The notes under the pieces were generated by a model. The model did not search any database. It was not told where the DNA came from and saw only the letters and a list, made by a program, of their open reading frames with translations. A stretch of DNA of 64,000 nucleotides from Condylostoma magnum (taxonomy: Eukaryota; Ciliophora; Heterotrichea; Heterotrichida; Condylostomatidae), in the NCBI GenBank assembly GCA_920105805.1, contig CAKKTI010000002.1, forward strand, positions 186,001-250,000, read 5' to 3'. Positions 10,948 to 22,690 of the stretch are shown here, in pieces. Within the stretch, counting starts at the first letter, position 1; every line of letters begins with the position of its first letter. A program made the translations under genes and the position numbers.

Positions 10948-13900
10948 ATGAAATTTGAAACCTAGGAGTAAATAGACAACCATGCTAAGAGATTCTGTAA
11001 AAATTCTGATTATGGGTCATTAAATAAGCTATAAGAAAAATTAGAGCAGGCTAACTAGGAAAGAGTGGCATAACCAATGGATTTAAGGCATAATGTAACC
11101 GTTGGGGATGTAAAATAATATATATAAGAAGATAAACGCAAAGAGTAAGATTAAACAATAGGCTCATTGAACTTAGGGCACATAAAGCAGCAAGTTAGAA
11201 CTCGGGAAAAAGACTTCGAGAAAGCTAAAAAGAGATTTATAGAGGAGAGATAAAACGAAGTTAGGGAAGGAGTAGAACAGCTCTAAATGGAAAAATAATA
11301 ACTAAAAGCATATAGAAAATAAGAAGAGGGAGTCCTAATGGATCTCCTACAGTAACTTGAATAAAAGAGGGAAAGCTAAGTAAGGGCTCAATCGGAAAAA
11401 GATTAGATAGCAGCAGCTTTAAGAGATGTTGAAAAATAGAAGCTTACAGCTTTAGAATAGGAGAAAAAACGAGAATTAAACAGATTAGCTGCAGAAAGAG
11501 AAGCTCTGCGACTCAAAGAAAATGAACTAATGGAAGAATGTGAACGATTATAAGCCAAAATGGAGGATGATGAAAGATAATGGAGATAAGAAAGGGATAG
11601 AATTAATAGGGAAACTGTAGGCAAAAATGTAGGTTTAAATGCAAAGCAACTAGAAAAACGATAAATGGAGCTAGCTAAAAATAGAGCAGAAGAAGTTGCA
11701 GATTTAAAGTAAAAAAAGTAAAAGTTTGATATTGATAGGCAAGCTATAATGGACGATTTAAAAGTACTAGAAAAAACAAAAGATGTAAAGAAAATATAAT
11801 AGAAATCCTCAACCAGACTTGCTGGCACTTAAATCACGTAGTCTTGAAACATAGACCCTAAAAAACTTCCAGATAAAGTAAAGCATAACTATGAAAAGTA
11901 TTAGAAAGATTTAGAGGAGCTGAATGCTAGGAAAGTTGAACATTAGAAGTTTATAGATGGGGATCCTTTATTTGTAGTAGATCCTTAGAATTAGAGACAG
12001 AAGTTTCATGAGTAGGTGGATCATGCAGTACATGGAGCTGATATAATGCGTCCAGGTTCTCGTTAAAAGTTTTTAAGTACTATAAAACAAGATTTAAAGA
12101 ACAAAAACCCTGATGATTTAAGAATGTATGAAAAGGACTTTGATGGTAGACTAGGAACTCCAAAAATGTAAGTGAATAACTAACGTCCAAAAGTACAAAC
12201 AATCCCAGATTTCGGAAATACTAAGCAATAACCTCAGCCCAGTAGACTTATGAATGATATTTAGACAACTTAATAGAAAATATAGGGGTTAAATCCACTA
12301 GCCTCTCCTTAAATGCAGCCTAAAGCTTAATAATGGTAAAATCCTAATAATTCGTGGCATGCAAGTAATCCTTACTCCCCATAATACTAGCCCTGGAATA
12401 ACCAGTGGTAAAACCCATACGACCCTTATTAGCAGTACTATCAAGGATATCCATAAGCTTACCCTAATCCAGAGGCCTAAAAGCTTAAAAAATAAGTAAA
12501 AAAGCTGAAGAATAAGCTTAAATACAACTCTGAAGACTAATATAATAAGAATTTAAACAATCAACTAAATGCTATTCAAATGAGACTTATGAACCAGGAT
12601 GGCCCGCAAGTAAGTGAAGAAAATCTGTTTCCAGAGGAAAGAGCTATAAGACAACTAACATCTCAGGAAAACCAAGATCTACAAATGCTAGCAGCTCTAC
12701 CCAAAAACTCTGAACTGTACAATGCAAAGCTATAGCACTATAAAGAAATGGCCTAGCATAGAATGCGAATGGAAGCAATGTACTAAGAACTAGTCATGCA
12801 GCGCATGAAGAATGAAATGGATAAGGAGTTTGGAATGCCTTAGACTCAGCAGTAATATTACCCCTAATAACACCCCTAACAATACCCTAATTAGACATAA
12901 TCTTTCAATGCTAGTCAGCTACAATAGGATGGAAGCTTCTTTGTATACTGGGATTTTGTAACTGGAGTTCCCAGGAGGTACAGATATTGCTAGATTGTGT
13001 ATGGTTTGTATGAAAGAGGAGATATAAGACTGAATCCAAGGCTGGTTCCAGGGGTGCCTGTGGAACCTGATAGATACTCTGATACTACTTCAAGAGCTAT
13101 TTTCGGATCATAATAGGATATAACTAATATTGTGTAGAATTCACAGGTGATTATGGTCGTTGAAATACAAACTATGGCGTATAGGCCCAATAATCCTAAT
13201 GATTAGCCCAAAACTACAAATTTAGGATGGACTGCTATTGATATTTTCTCCGTAACTGAAGGACTTGCTGAAGGGATTTGGAAAGTACCGTTTTATAGGC
13301 CCCCAACTGATATTTCTATTGACATTCCAGCAGTTAAGAAACTTATCATGATTCCTAATGGATATATTTATATGAGAATTGCAAGGCAGAACTCAGTTAA
13401 CCCTGAAATTGCGTCACTTCCTTTATCCCCTGAGGAAACTACACATAAATACAGGATTTTCCCAAGTCATGATAGAAATTAGCAATCCTTTAAGCCTGAT
13501 TTACCCTAAAATATGACATAAAAAATGCCAGTATAAGATTTCTAAGGAAATTAAACCGATAGTAATAATGGTATTGGTATTAAGATAGAAAGTTTGAACG
13601 GCTATCTCTCCAAATCCCATATTCGTTTTGTAATTTCCATACAAGAAGGTGATAGACTAGCAATAACGGATCAAGGGATGGGCTGTACACTCACAACTTA
13701 GCCCATTAACATAATGAACACTGACGGCTCCATTGGAGGCTAATCCCGACGCATCCCAGGTACTAATATCCGAGGAGACAAGCTCAATAGTACATCTATT
13801 GACAGAACAATTCTAGGAGAAGCTGCTGGGAACAACCGAGTGAGAATTGGTATAGAACACTCTTTCCTCAGCAATTTCTACCATTTATTGATCTAATCTG

Positions 13901-15843
13901 GATGGAATGATTAAATATATGCTCTAGTGGAGCTACAGGAGCGAGGGCGGTACAGGCTTAATACACCCAATGTGCATGGCTCATAACCTGTGGACACAGA
14001 TTCATTCAATACGGTGGCATGGACAGTGATTCAAGTAAGCAACCCAGAGTCCAGAAGCCTAACCTGGGGGAATAACGAGCTTAATTTATACGATATTCCA
14101 ATCACAGTTCCTATATACGACTTAAGACTACTTCGACAGATTCCAGGCACTATTAACCTTACATTGTTTGAGCCTACGTTCCAGGCGGATAGACCATAAA
14201 CAGGTCGCTTGGTGTAGCCCACTGAGGAATAGTTTCATACTAGAAAAGAAGCATTTTTAGAGAACCTACTACCCTAGTTCGAAGATGCAAAGTACTTTGG
14301 AAAGGGAGATGGAATTGATTTTTATGTAGATGGTGCTAGGTTTTTGCCAGATAATGCTACTTGTACTAAGATTATAGTTAGAGGGACTACTTCAAATCTA
14401 GAGAAAGTAGGTAATCCGTCTGGCGGATTACCCGATCTAAACTCTTCTAGATGAAGTCCTTCATATGGATTCAGAGCCGAGTTTAGACAAGCTTACTTTG
14501 ACCCAACTTCCACAATTGTTATTACTATCATGACAATTGATGCAAATCATAATGAAGTTAGGGTTTTAGGGTATTCGGCTATTAATCTGTTTGTAAATAG
14601 GTTCTAAAAGGACTAACCCACCTCACCTAATGAACAAGACTTTATACTGAATAAAGGAGCCTTCTAACTTCCCATATATTGTTAAGAACCTTATAGAAAG
14701 CCCCCGTTTTCCCTTAACTCCTTTAGAAAATTAGAAACTATTCCATGTGCTACACTTTTAGTAAGAATCAGGGAAGCTGCAAAGGCTGATGATGGAATAA
14801 GAGTACTAAGTTCGAATGATGTTGTAGTTTCTGAGTGGTATACAAGAGGAGTGGTGGTTCCTCCCCCTAAATACGAGGAAAGAATATACAATACATAGCA
14901 CTGCATGCCGTCAACTATAGAGAAGTACTTATATCTAGAGAAACTCGAGCGATAGGACATGACTGTACGCGATGCTACTATTCTAGCACAGGAAAATCTG
15001 GGATACAGGCTCAATTTAAACGATGATGAAACTTTAGACTGGATTGACTAGAAAATCTAAATAACTCCCAGAACACCCATGGCAGATATGATACACTTCT
15101 CTAAATATAATCCTAAACTAGGATTCAAGTTCACAGTTGATGCTATACATAACATTCCCAATACAAACCATCATTTCGGTATATTTTGCTTGAATCCTCC
15201 AGGTGCTCTATACTAAAGTACAGTAGTTACCTAAGAAGTACAGTTTACAACGAAAGTAGACTGGGAGAGCTCAGTAAGAACGCCTAATTTCCTCGATGGT
15301 TATCAGGCGTATAAAAATGTACTGTTTGATAGAAACATGCATATGATAATCGATATACGTTCAGTCAACTTCGCTAGATAAATCCCAGAAATTTAAACAG
15401 TCGGCTGAACAATTCTTCCTATTTTCACTCCTGATGGATACGTTAGGTCAGGCATATATCAACTGCCCGTGTTCAAGGGAACAGTTCCAGCATCTATTCT
15501 TCCAGAACTATGCAACAACTCACCCTGGGAGTACATTGTACAACTTTTCCACTCTAGAAATGGAGTAGAACTACTAGAGCCTGTGAGCGTCATAGTAAGA
15601 CTGGTTGATGCCTAACGAGAAGGCCATTACATGATCCCGATGGACTTCCAAAGAATCAATTATCAATATATACCAGAGAACAAGCTTTCTGCTTACTCAT
15701 ACAACGCAGCTGCTCATGCTAGGGCGTAATAACAAGGAAAGTACAGGACTATAGTTCCTTCGAATCACTCAACCGAAACATTCCTCAGACAAGCAAATGA
15801 AGCAATTGCTAATAAGTTAGGTTTAAGTCACATTGCTATTTAA
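10948..15843 (+). CDS. giant coiled-coil plus beta-rich repeat protein, 1,631 residues
   Basis: One uninterrupted frame of 4.9 kb. Residues about 25-290 form a charged coiled coil (EKAKKRFIEERQNEVREGVE, RELNRLAAEREALRLKENEL). Residues about 430-520 are Pro/Gln/Trp/Tyr-rich low complexity (NPYSPQYQPWNNQWQNPYDP). A second helical stretch precedes a long beta-rich C-terminal part of about 970 residues with several C2-like or sandwich modules (FFVYWDFVTGVPRRYRYCQI, NLGWTAIDIFSVTEGLAEGI, WKVPFYRPPTDISIDIP, IRFVISIQEGDRLAITDQG). The GW..idiF...G.W.vP pattern recalls the CCDC17/CCDC33 group of ciliary proteins, but I would not name it. GC content and codon use look like those of conserved genes nearby. 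Stop TAA; the next ATG begins two bases later. Confidence 0.8.
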
Positions 15844-15845
15844 AT

Positions 15846-17288
15846 ATGAAAAAAGGGGAACTATCGTAAATTTTAACCAGACTTATTGTTAAGGTATCAA
15901 CTTGGCACAGAGACTCACATGGGTTGTTTGACTATGAGACCAAAAATGTAGTGAAAAATCTAATTAAATGCAATGAATCTGGATACTTGATAAGAGAGGC
16001 TGATTAGATTAAATTCGTGTAAAGAATACTTTTATCAGAAATGAATCATGATGTAAAAAGCATTTTGTAGATTAATTACACATAAGGTATTTCATAAGTA
16101 GGTGTGTTTTCAGTTAATGTAGCAGATAAGGAAAGCTAAGGGGTAAAACTTCAAAGGGAAAATTATGATAAACTATGACTTCCTATTCGTTTTTTAAAAG
16201 GCAGTTAAAAGGGATATTTGCTGTCGGAAGGAGATGTTATTAGAATGGGAAGACTTAAGTATAGGGTAAATGAGTTAGTTTTTGATAAATCTGGTAAGGT
16301 AAAACCTATTAATCTAAATGATTTACTACTAGGATCAGGAGAGGAAGATAATAGTTAATCTGAAGAGGATGATTAATACACAGGTGTTAAATGTGAATAT
16401 GCGTGTAGGATCTGCCTGTCTGAGTACTATGAAGACAGTAATCCTTTAGTATCTTTATGCAAATGTGATGGAACCATGAAATACATTCATATATACTGTC
16501 TCTAGCATTGAATGAAATCCAGACTAGTCACTAGAGCAACTGAGAACTGTGTATCGTTATAATGGAACACTCTTAACTGTGAACTATGCATGAAACCCTT
16601 TCCTTATTCCATAATGCTTCACGGTAAAAAAATAGAAATTATAGCCATTCCAAAGCCACCAGGCCACTATATCATTCTAGAAGCACTTAAAAAAGACAAA
16701 ACAGCAAATAAAGGTGTAAATGTTATATCATTTTGTAATAAAAATTCTATTAAAATAGGAAGAGGACATGACTCTGAATTTAGAATCTCTGATATATCAG
16801 TATCCCGCTTCCATGCTCAAATAGTAGCAAAAAACGGCAGTTTTATACTAGAAGACCACACCTCCAAATTTGGTACTTTAATCCAGGTCAAGCGGCCTTT
16901 AGCAGTTGACCAAAACAACGAGCTATGTGTGTAGTCAGGACGTAGTCTTGTAACCTTACAAGTAAAGCGCCCGTGGACCATTGTACCAACTTGCTTCCGA
17001 AGCTAACAATCTCCCTTTGACACTTACAATGCGACAAACCAGCCAGGCCAACTCCCTCTAATTCCGTTCAATACAGGAATTCCTCTAAGCATAGACGACA
17101 ACGAGCAACTAATGGAAGCTTTAGGTGTAAATCCAAAGCTAGGACAAAGAAACAACAACAATTTAATGCACAATCACAACAAATTTGGTGAAAATAGCAG
17201 TATAGAAGACGATGATTAAAACCCAGAGGAAGATATGGAAGCTTTGCTTGTGCTAGGAGAAGAACATATAGCTGTGCCTCAATCATAA
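15846..17288 (+). CDS. RINGv (RING-CH) plus FHA domain protein, probable E3 ligase
   Basis: 480 residues. N-terminal domain about 1-175 looks like a degenerate FHA-type sandwich (EGDVIRMGRLKYRVNELVFD). Residues about 185-250 are a RINGv finger: CRICLSEYYEDSNPLVSLC, CKCDGTMKYIHIYCLQHW, CVSL, CELC; the conserved W is TGA at 16509-16511. Residues about 290-365 are a good FHA domain: IKIGRGHDSEFRISDISVSR, FHAQI, DHTSKFGT, the phosphothreonine-binding GR, S.SR.HA and N/S-K-GT elements. An acidic Asn-rich tail follows. No membrane helices, so it is unlike typical MARCH ligases. The start is two bases after the stop of the upstream gene; the stop TAA TAA lies eight bases from the convergent OSBP gene. 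Confidence 0.85.
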
Positions 17289-17296
17289 TAATTATG

Positions 17297-19072
17297 TTAG
17301 AAAAGATCTGGAATATCTTGAATATTGTTGGTTTCTTTGCATATCCAGAAATCTCCTTTAAAGATCCAATCTTCTCCTATTTGGCTAAACCATTTCGGTT
17401 AATAAAGGATGTTGTTTTCTTCTCTGTAGCGTCTTACATCTCTTTGTTTCTCTTCTAGACGAAATTTCTCAGTTTCTGCCACTTTTAAGTCTCCATTTTC
17501 ATATGCTCTTTAGTCAGGGCGTCATCTGCTGTCGGTTGGAATTGGAGTGTAGGGTAATTATTCCGGAGGAATGTTTAGTTATAACGCAAATTCAGTGAAA
17601 TAGTAGTTCATATCCTAGTTTTCATATCCATTTACCTGATACATTTAAAAGGTTTGATTTTATTGCAGGTTTTTTATAAAAACACCCTCACTTCATTTTC
17701 CTAATATTTAGTATTGCTTCTAACCCTGGGCATTGTATACATCTCCCATCACCTCATGAGTGTTTTTATCAAATCATCCCCGTTTACAGAATGTTATGTC
17801 AGCATAGTCTCCTGTTTTTATATTTCTAACAGTAGTTTTCCCGTGGTGGTCAAGATAAATTTTACCTATAATCAAATTATGAACATTGGTGTATATTTTA
17901 TGAAATTCGTACTGATCACCTGAGTTCTTTAAGGAAATTCTGTATGTGCCTTAAGGATGCAATTAGAGATATGTTCCTTTAAAGCTATTTTTGACTTCTG
18001 TGGATCCTCAAAATTCAAAGTCTTAGGAATCGCAGTATAGGGCAGAAATTGGAGGATGGTGAGATACTTGTTCAGATACTATTCGCATATCGTCGAGATA
18101 CAGCTCAAAGGTTTCACCTAGTATTGGATTGAAAGGCTTAAGTGTTCTGTTTAAGGTGCAACTGTATCCGGAAATCATAAAGCAAGCTATGTATGCGCAA
18201 CGAAGGCATGAGTCCTCAATATTATTAGCTGATTTTAGGATATTGTAAAACGTGAGATCTTCGCAAAATCTTTAAAGGAATGAAATTGGCTCATTAAAAT
18301 ATACAGGGACAGCCATTTTACTAAGATCCTTGGAAATCGAGTCCTTAATTACCTTTCAAAGATTAATTTTTTACTTAGGATTTCTAGTAAAAGGAAGACA
18401 CTATCTATATGCCTATTATGAATTAACATCCAATACTGAAAAATCTCGAGCATCAAAGAATTCATCATCCTCACTTACATAATCACTTAACTTTTCCTAA
18501 GGATTAAACGGACTGATATTTGGCCGTTATGCCTAAGACTTTTCACTTTCTAGCGATGCAATTATATCTAATGATAGATTTCTAAAATGCTTTGATAGTT
18601 CCTTAAATGTTATATCTTCTCTTCATTAATCTAAATAAGACTCAATCTAATCAGCTACCTTAGTGAGCTCTTCCAGTTTCTCCTATGCAAACTGTATATT
18701 ATCATCACCCCCGGTAAAATTTTCACAAGAGGGCCGATTAGGAAACTAGAAAATGTTTTCAATAGCTGATTAGCTTCTAGGAGAGAAAGTGTAACTGTGA
18801 ATTCCGTTTGCAATAGCCTGAATCCATTAAATAGCATCTTCTTTAGACTTACACCGCAAGTAAACCCTTTTCACACCAGTGTCTAAAGCGAATTACTCTG
18901 GGTGAGATTTATGCGGGATTATTTTTATAATTTCCAACGCTATAACACCTTTTGGAGGGTCATTTATAGTTTTCCCGTAAGTCAGTTTATTATCCTATAA
19001 TCTAAAATATCTTCTCTTCCATCTAGTAATCATATTAGTTCACTTGCTTATATATCCTTCCTAGGTAATCAT
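17297..19072 (-). CDS. oxysterol-binding-protein-related protein (PH-ORD)
   Basis: Lipid transfer protein acting at membrane contact sites. 591 residues. Residues about 1-100 are a PH domain (EGYISKWTNMITRWKRRYFR, DAIQWIQAIANGI) whose conserved tryptophan in SKW is TGA at 19040-19042. A linker with acidic DDEFFDARDFS-like sequence leads to the ORD sterol-binding domain of about 380 residues. Its C-terminal signature is clear: DSRWRPDQRAYENGDLKVAE, KFRLEEKQRDVRRYREE, YQPKWFSQ, matching the SR.RPDQ...G....A...K..LE..QR..R family pattern. No obvious FFAT motif was located. Stop is TAA at 17297. Confidence 0.93.
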
Positions 19073-19138
19073 AATATGGTAAATTAAGTACTTAAAACAA
19101 ATTAAAAGCTTTGAAATCTTAAATAAATTAATTTACTC

Positions 19139-19933
19139 TCACTTCTTTTGAATTAAACTGAGCTTGATAACAGAGTCCCGGAACCCTTGGATTTATCTTC
19201 CCCCAGTTGTAGGGCCGAACTTAGTAAAGTTCATAATGTTAGTACTGCTTACAACAGCTACATTCTCATCCATTCTCCTGTTATCCCTTTGCAACCTATT
19301 ACTAAGCCACTTGTTAGTATTTAAAGCTAATTTTGGAGTAAAAGAATAATCCGGGGTTTACTTTTTCCTTAACTCCTCCTTTTTCCTTTATATCTCTGCT
19401 GCATTATTATGCAATCTTGTTCCAATATCATCCTTAAAGGAGTCTCTGACACTTTATTATTACACTTTTTTCCTTAATCCTTCTTTTATACTAATAAACA
19501 GGCTACTTTAGTCGGAAGGACTTGTAGGAGTAGATGTATGTCGTTTGTGGTAGTTATCTACTGAGTTCCCTTGGCTAGTTGCATGTCTGGTATGAAATTC
19601 GCGTTTTAGTATATTAGAATCGGATGGAGATCCAGAAAAACTATTGTGGCGGGTTATATGAGCTGATTGGTTTTAATGGGAACTGTCTGGGGATACTTAC
19701 TCTACCTCTATTATTGGGGGACGCTTTTAAGGGGGCTCTTAGGAGTCTTAGTTCTGTTTTATTAAACGAGCTGTATATTATTTCAGCTTGTTGAAATTTA
19801 TGGATGCCCAGCTTAAACTGGATTGCTCATGCCACTTTAAAATGCAGTGTTAGAGGGATTTCTAGAAGATTTTGTTAAGGAGCTGCAGGTGGAGCATTAT
19901 AATCTTATTTGATGTAGTCATTTAATAGTTCAT
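19139..19933 (-). CDS. unknown Ser/Gln-rich protein, 264 residues
   Basis: Not recognised. From about residue 60 on the frame is clear: SPDSSHQNQSAHITRHNSFS, IKEGLRKKVQQQSVRDSFKD, RLHNNAAEIQRKKEELRKKQ, TPDYSFTPKLALNTNKWLS. The motif YSFTPKLALNTNKW resembles short repeats seen in ciliary and cortical proteins, which is inference only. The N-terminus is uncertain: the frame used here starts at ATG 19931-19933, but another frame upstream and overlapping (TQSAFSSPIKTSSKLKNELL, then DYNAPPAAPQQNLLEIPLTL) also looks coding yet lacks an ATG. A small intron or an assembly error may join the two. End is TGA at 19139, or TAA at 19133. Confidence 0.6.
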
Positions 19934-20781
19934 TTTTTAGTTTTGAGGATGTTTTTATAGGTGAGGAAAAAGCGGATTGGGTTATTAGATATTAGGAGAA
20001 ATGGAGTTAATTAATAATTTTATATTATTGCTTAATTGCACTTAAAGAAAGATAAAATATTATTCCATCATGAACTCAGAAAAAACTGATTATTTTACCT
20101 CAGAAAACAATATATAATTATTTTGATTTTTCTTATTATACTTTATTTTCAGACACTATTTAGTGATTAAGATATATGCTGATGGTTTTGAATTCTCATA
20201 CAATGGCTTTAATTTTCTTTAGCTATATTAATATATAAGAACTCATTTTTGCATTTCTACTTTAAAAGGTTTCATTATATTTCTCTAAAACTTAACAAAA
20301 AATATTACAGAAAAATTAATGTGTTACTCATTCCTTCTAAATCATAAAGTTTATATTTATAAAATATTACACTTTTAACTTATAGTTTTTATCATGCTAA
20401 GTACTCATTATATCTTTTCTAACAATGCTATTACCTTAATTTCTTGAAATCGCTTATCTTTTGTTTATTCTCTAAATAAATTTCCTTATAAGAATTACTT
20501 GAGAATGTTCAAAACTGTCTAATTTCAATAGCTTTGATTAACTTATTATAATTGTATAAGTACATTTTAATAGAAGAATTGGATTATATAAAAGATACGC
20601 TACAATATTAGAATCCCAGAAATAATCTAATTTATCATAATGTATAGTAGAAACAGACATTATAACAACTGAAGACGCTTTAAAACTATTATATGCTCAA
20701 TATAAACTGCCTATAAAAATAAATGGATGAACTTGAAATAATGAACATATAACAACAAATGAAAGTGGCAAATACATAAAA
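19934..20781. other. AT-rich intergenic region, 0.85 kb
   Basis: Lies upstream of the Ser/Gln-rich gene (minus) and downstream of PRP17 (minus). The part from about 20050 to 20760 is strongly AT-rich with no frame of coding character on either strand and no tRNA-like box. The first 100 bases may still belong to the 5' end of the neighbouring gene, as noted there. Confidence 0.5.
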
Positions 20782-22218
20782 TTAATTCCATATTTTCAGT
20801 ACTCCATCCCATCCGCCACTAATAATCTGTGAAGGCTGTGCTGGATTCCAGTCAATTCCAATACAAATATCCTCATGTGCTTCAAGCGTCCTGAAATTTC
20901 TAGTAGTTCTCCAGTCCCAGAACCATATTCTCCCATTGGCATCTCCACTTGCTACAAAGCGTCCATCAGGTGAGAAGGCAGTGGCACATGCATATCCTTT
21001 GTTTTCATGACCCGTGAAGTTTTTGCGGCGGTTGTGCCTGAATCCACCTCTTGCTTCAAATACTACGAGTTTGTTGTCTAGTGATTGTCCTATAAAGTGC
21101 CGTTGGTTAGGATGCTAGAGCATATATGTAACTGTATTGAGACTTGGCTCACTTATGTGTTTGGCTACGACTGGTATACCGAATTCTCATAGGAACATTT
21201 TCTTATCGTCGGAACTTGAAATGAACTTTTTGTTGTCATCTACAAAGCATAAACCACATATAGCACCTAGGTGCTCTTGGTATATAAGGGACTTTTTACC
21301 TGAGCGCATGTCGTATTGCACTATTCTACGGTCATTTGTACCGACTATCATGGAACTGGGCTCACTTGGGTTTACTCGTATACAGTAAGGGATTCTGCGG
21401 CATGGGAATGAATTGAGGGATTAGCCAGTTTCAGTGTCTCAGTGACGGACTACACCGTCAAAGCCTGAAGAAACAAAGGAAAGGCCGTCTGACACTCATT
21501 GAATGTCTCGTACACCGTGTGTGTGGCCTATGTAGGTTTAAATACACTTCTTAGTATTTTGTGTGTCCCAGATCTTAATAGAAGAGTCAAGGGAGCAGCT
21601 TAGAGCAAGGTGGCCAGTCTAGGGAAAGTACTTCACTCCTTCTATTTTATCTGTGTGTCCTGCTAATGTTCTAGTGCACTTTTTGGGGAGATATGACTGC
21701 TGATTTTCGTCGTATCTTATTGTGCTTTAAAGGAAATCTGACTAATCTTCTTCAGAGTGTTTTATTACTCTTGCCTCGATTATATTAACCTCCCTTTTTT
21801 GTTTTGCTAGTTGAGTTTCTTAAGTTCCTAATTCAAGAGTCTTCCTTTAATACCGCTCTTGATATTATTCTAGCTTTTATTATTAATTTTCCTCTATATT
21901 TCCATCTCTTATATCTTCTAATTCCTTTTCCCCTTCAAATCGAGACCAAGGCCCTGAGAAATGCAATGATGCTGGGTCATTATTAACTATTCTTTTAGCA
22001 ATCAGCCGCTTCTTTCTATCTACTTTCCCTTTTGACTGCTTTTCATATACACTTTTAAATTGATTTTCTTCCATAGATTCACTAGTAATAAGCTCATTGC
22101 TCTACGGGTTTGTGGTATATCCAAAATTATTATAAGTATGAAAGTTTTTACTAAACTCAAAATCTTAGTAATCCACTTCTTCAGCATTTCCTTACTTAGC
22201 TAGTGTTTTATCTTCCAT
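20782..22218 (-). CDS. CDC40: pre-mRNA-processing factor 17, WD40 splicing factor
   Basis: Second-step splicing factor PRP17/CDC40. 478 residues; animal proteins are about 580. The N-terminal half has the PRP17 hallmark NNDPASLHFSGPWSRFEGEK followed by a charged helical stretch, then YLPKKCTRTLAGHTDKIEGV opening a seven-bladed WD40 propeller that ends ISGGWDGVLKIWN, closely like the family's terminal WDG.IKLWD. Stop TAA. Divergent from the AP-4 sigma gene with just 12 bp between start codons. Confidence 0.93.
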
Positions 22219-22230
22219 ATTAATTATCTG

Positions 22231-22662
22231 ATGATTAGCTTTATCCTCCTAGTAAACAAACAGGGGCAAACACGTCTAGCTTAGTATTTTAATCCTATAG
22301 AAACATAAGAAAGAATAGCATTGGAGGGAGAATTAATTCGTAAATGTTTGTCTAGAAATGAAACTTAATGCTCTTTTGTTGAACACAGGCAGTATAAAGT
22401 TATTTATAGGCGATATGCTTCACTGTATTTTATTATAGGAGTAGAAGACAATAGGGTAAATGAACTGGCTTTCCTAGAGTTTATTCATACAATGGTGGAA
22501 ACCTTAGATAAGTACTTTGAAAATGTGTGTGAACTAGATATTATGTTTAATCTTGAGAAAGCTCATTTTATAATAGAAGAAATGGTTATGAATGGAGGAA
22601 TTATTGAAACAAATAAAGCTGTTATCTTGTCTCAGATTTATGCAATGGAGCGAGCTAATTAG
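22231..22662 (+). CDS. AP4S1: AP-4 adaptor complex sigma subunit
   Basis: Small sigma subunit of an adaptor complex that sorts cargo at the trans-Golgi. 143 residues, the normal length. Sequence follows the longin fold: MISFILLVNKQGQTRLAQYF, then LIRKCLSRNETQCSFVEHRQ, YKVIYRRYASLYFIIGVEDN, ELDIMFNLEKAHFIIEEMVM, NGGIIETNKAVIL. The SR..QCSF.E....K.IYR.YA block is more like AP-4 sigma than AP-1 or AP-2 sigma. Stop TAG at 22660-22662. No other AP-4 subunit lies in the window. Confidence 0.92.
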
Positions 22663-22690
22663 TTAATAAAATTAGTTAAAATTGCATTTA

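Noticed and set aside
20560-20760. Possible small gene with ATG near 20640
   Set aside because: The frame has AT-driven codon use without domain, hydrophobic pattern or conserved motif; treated as intergenic.
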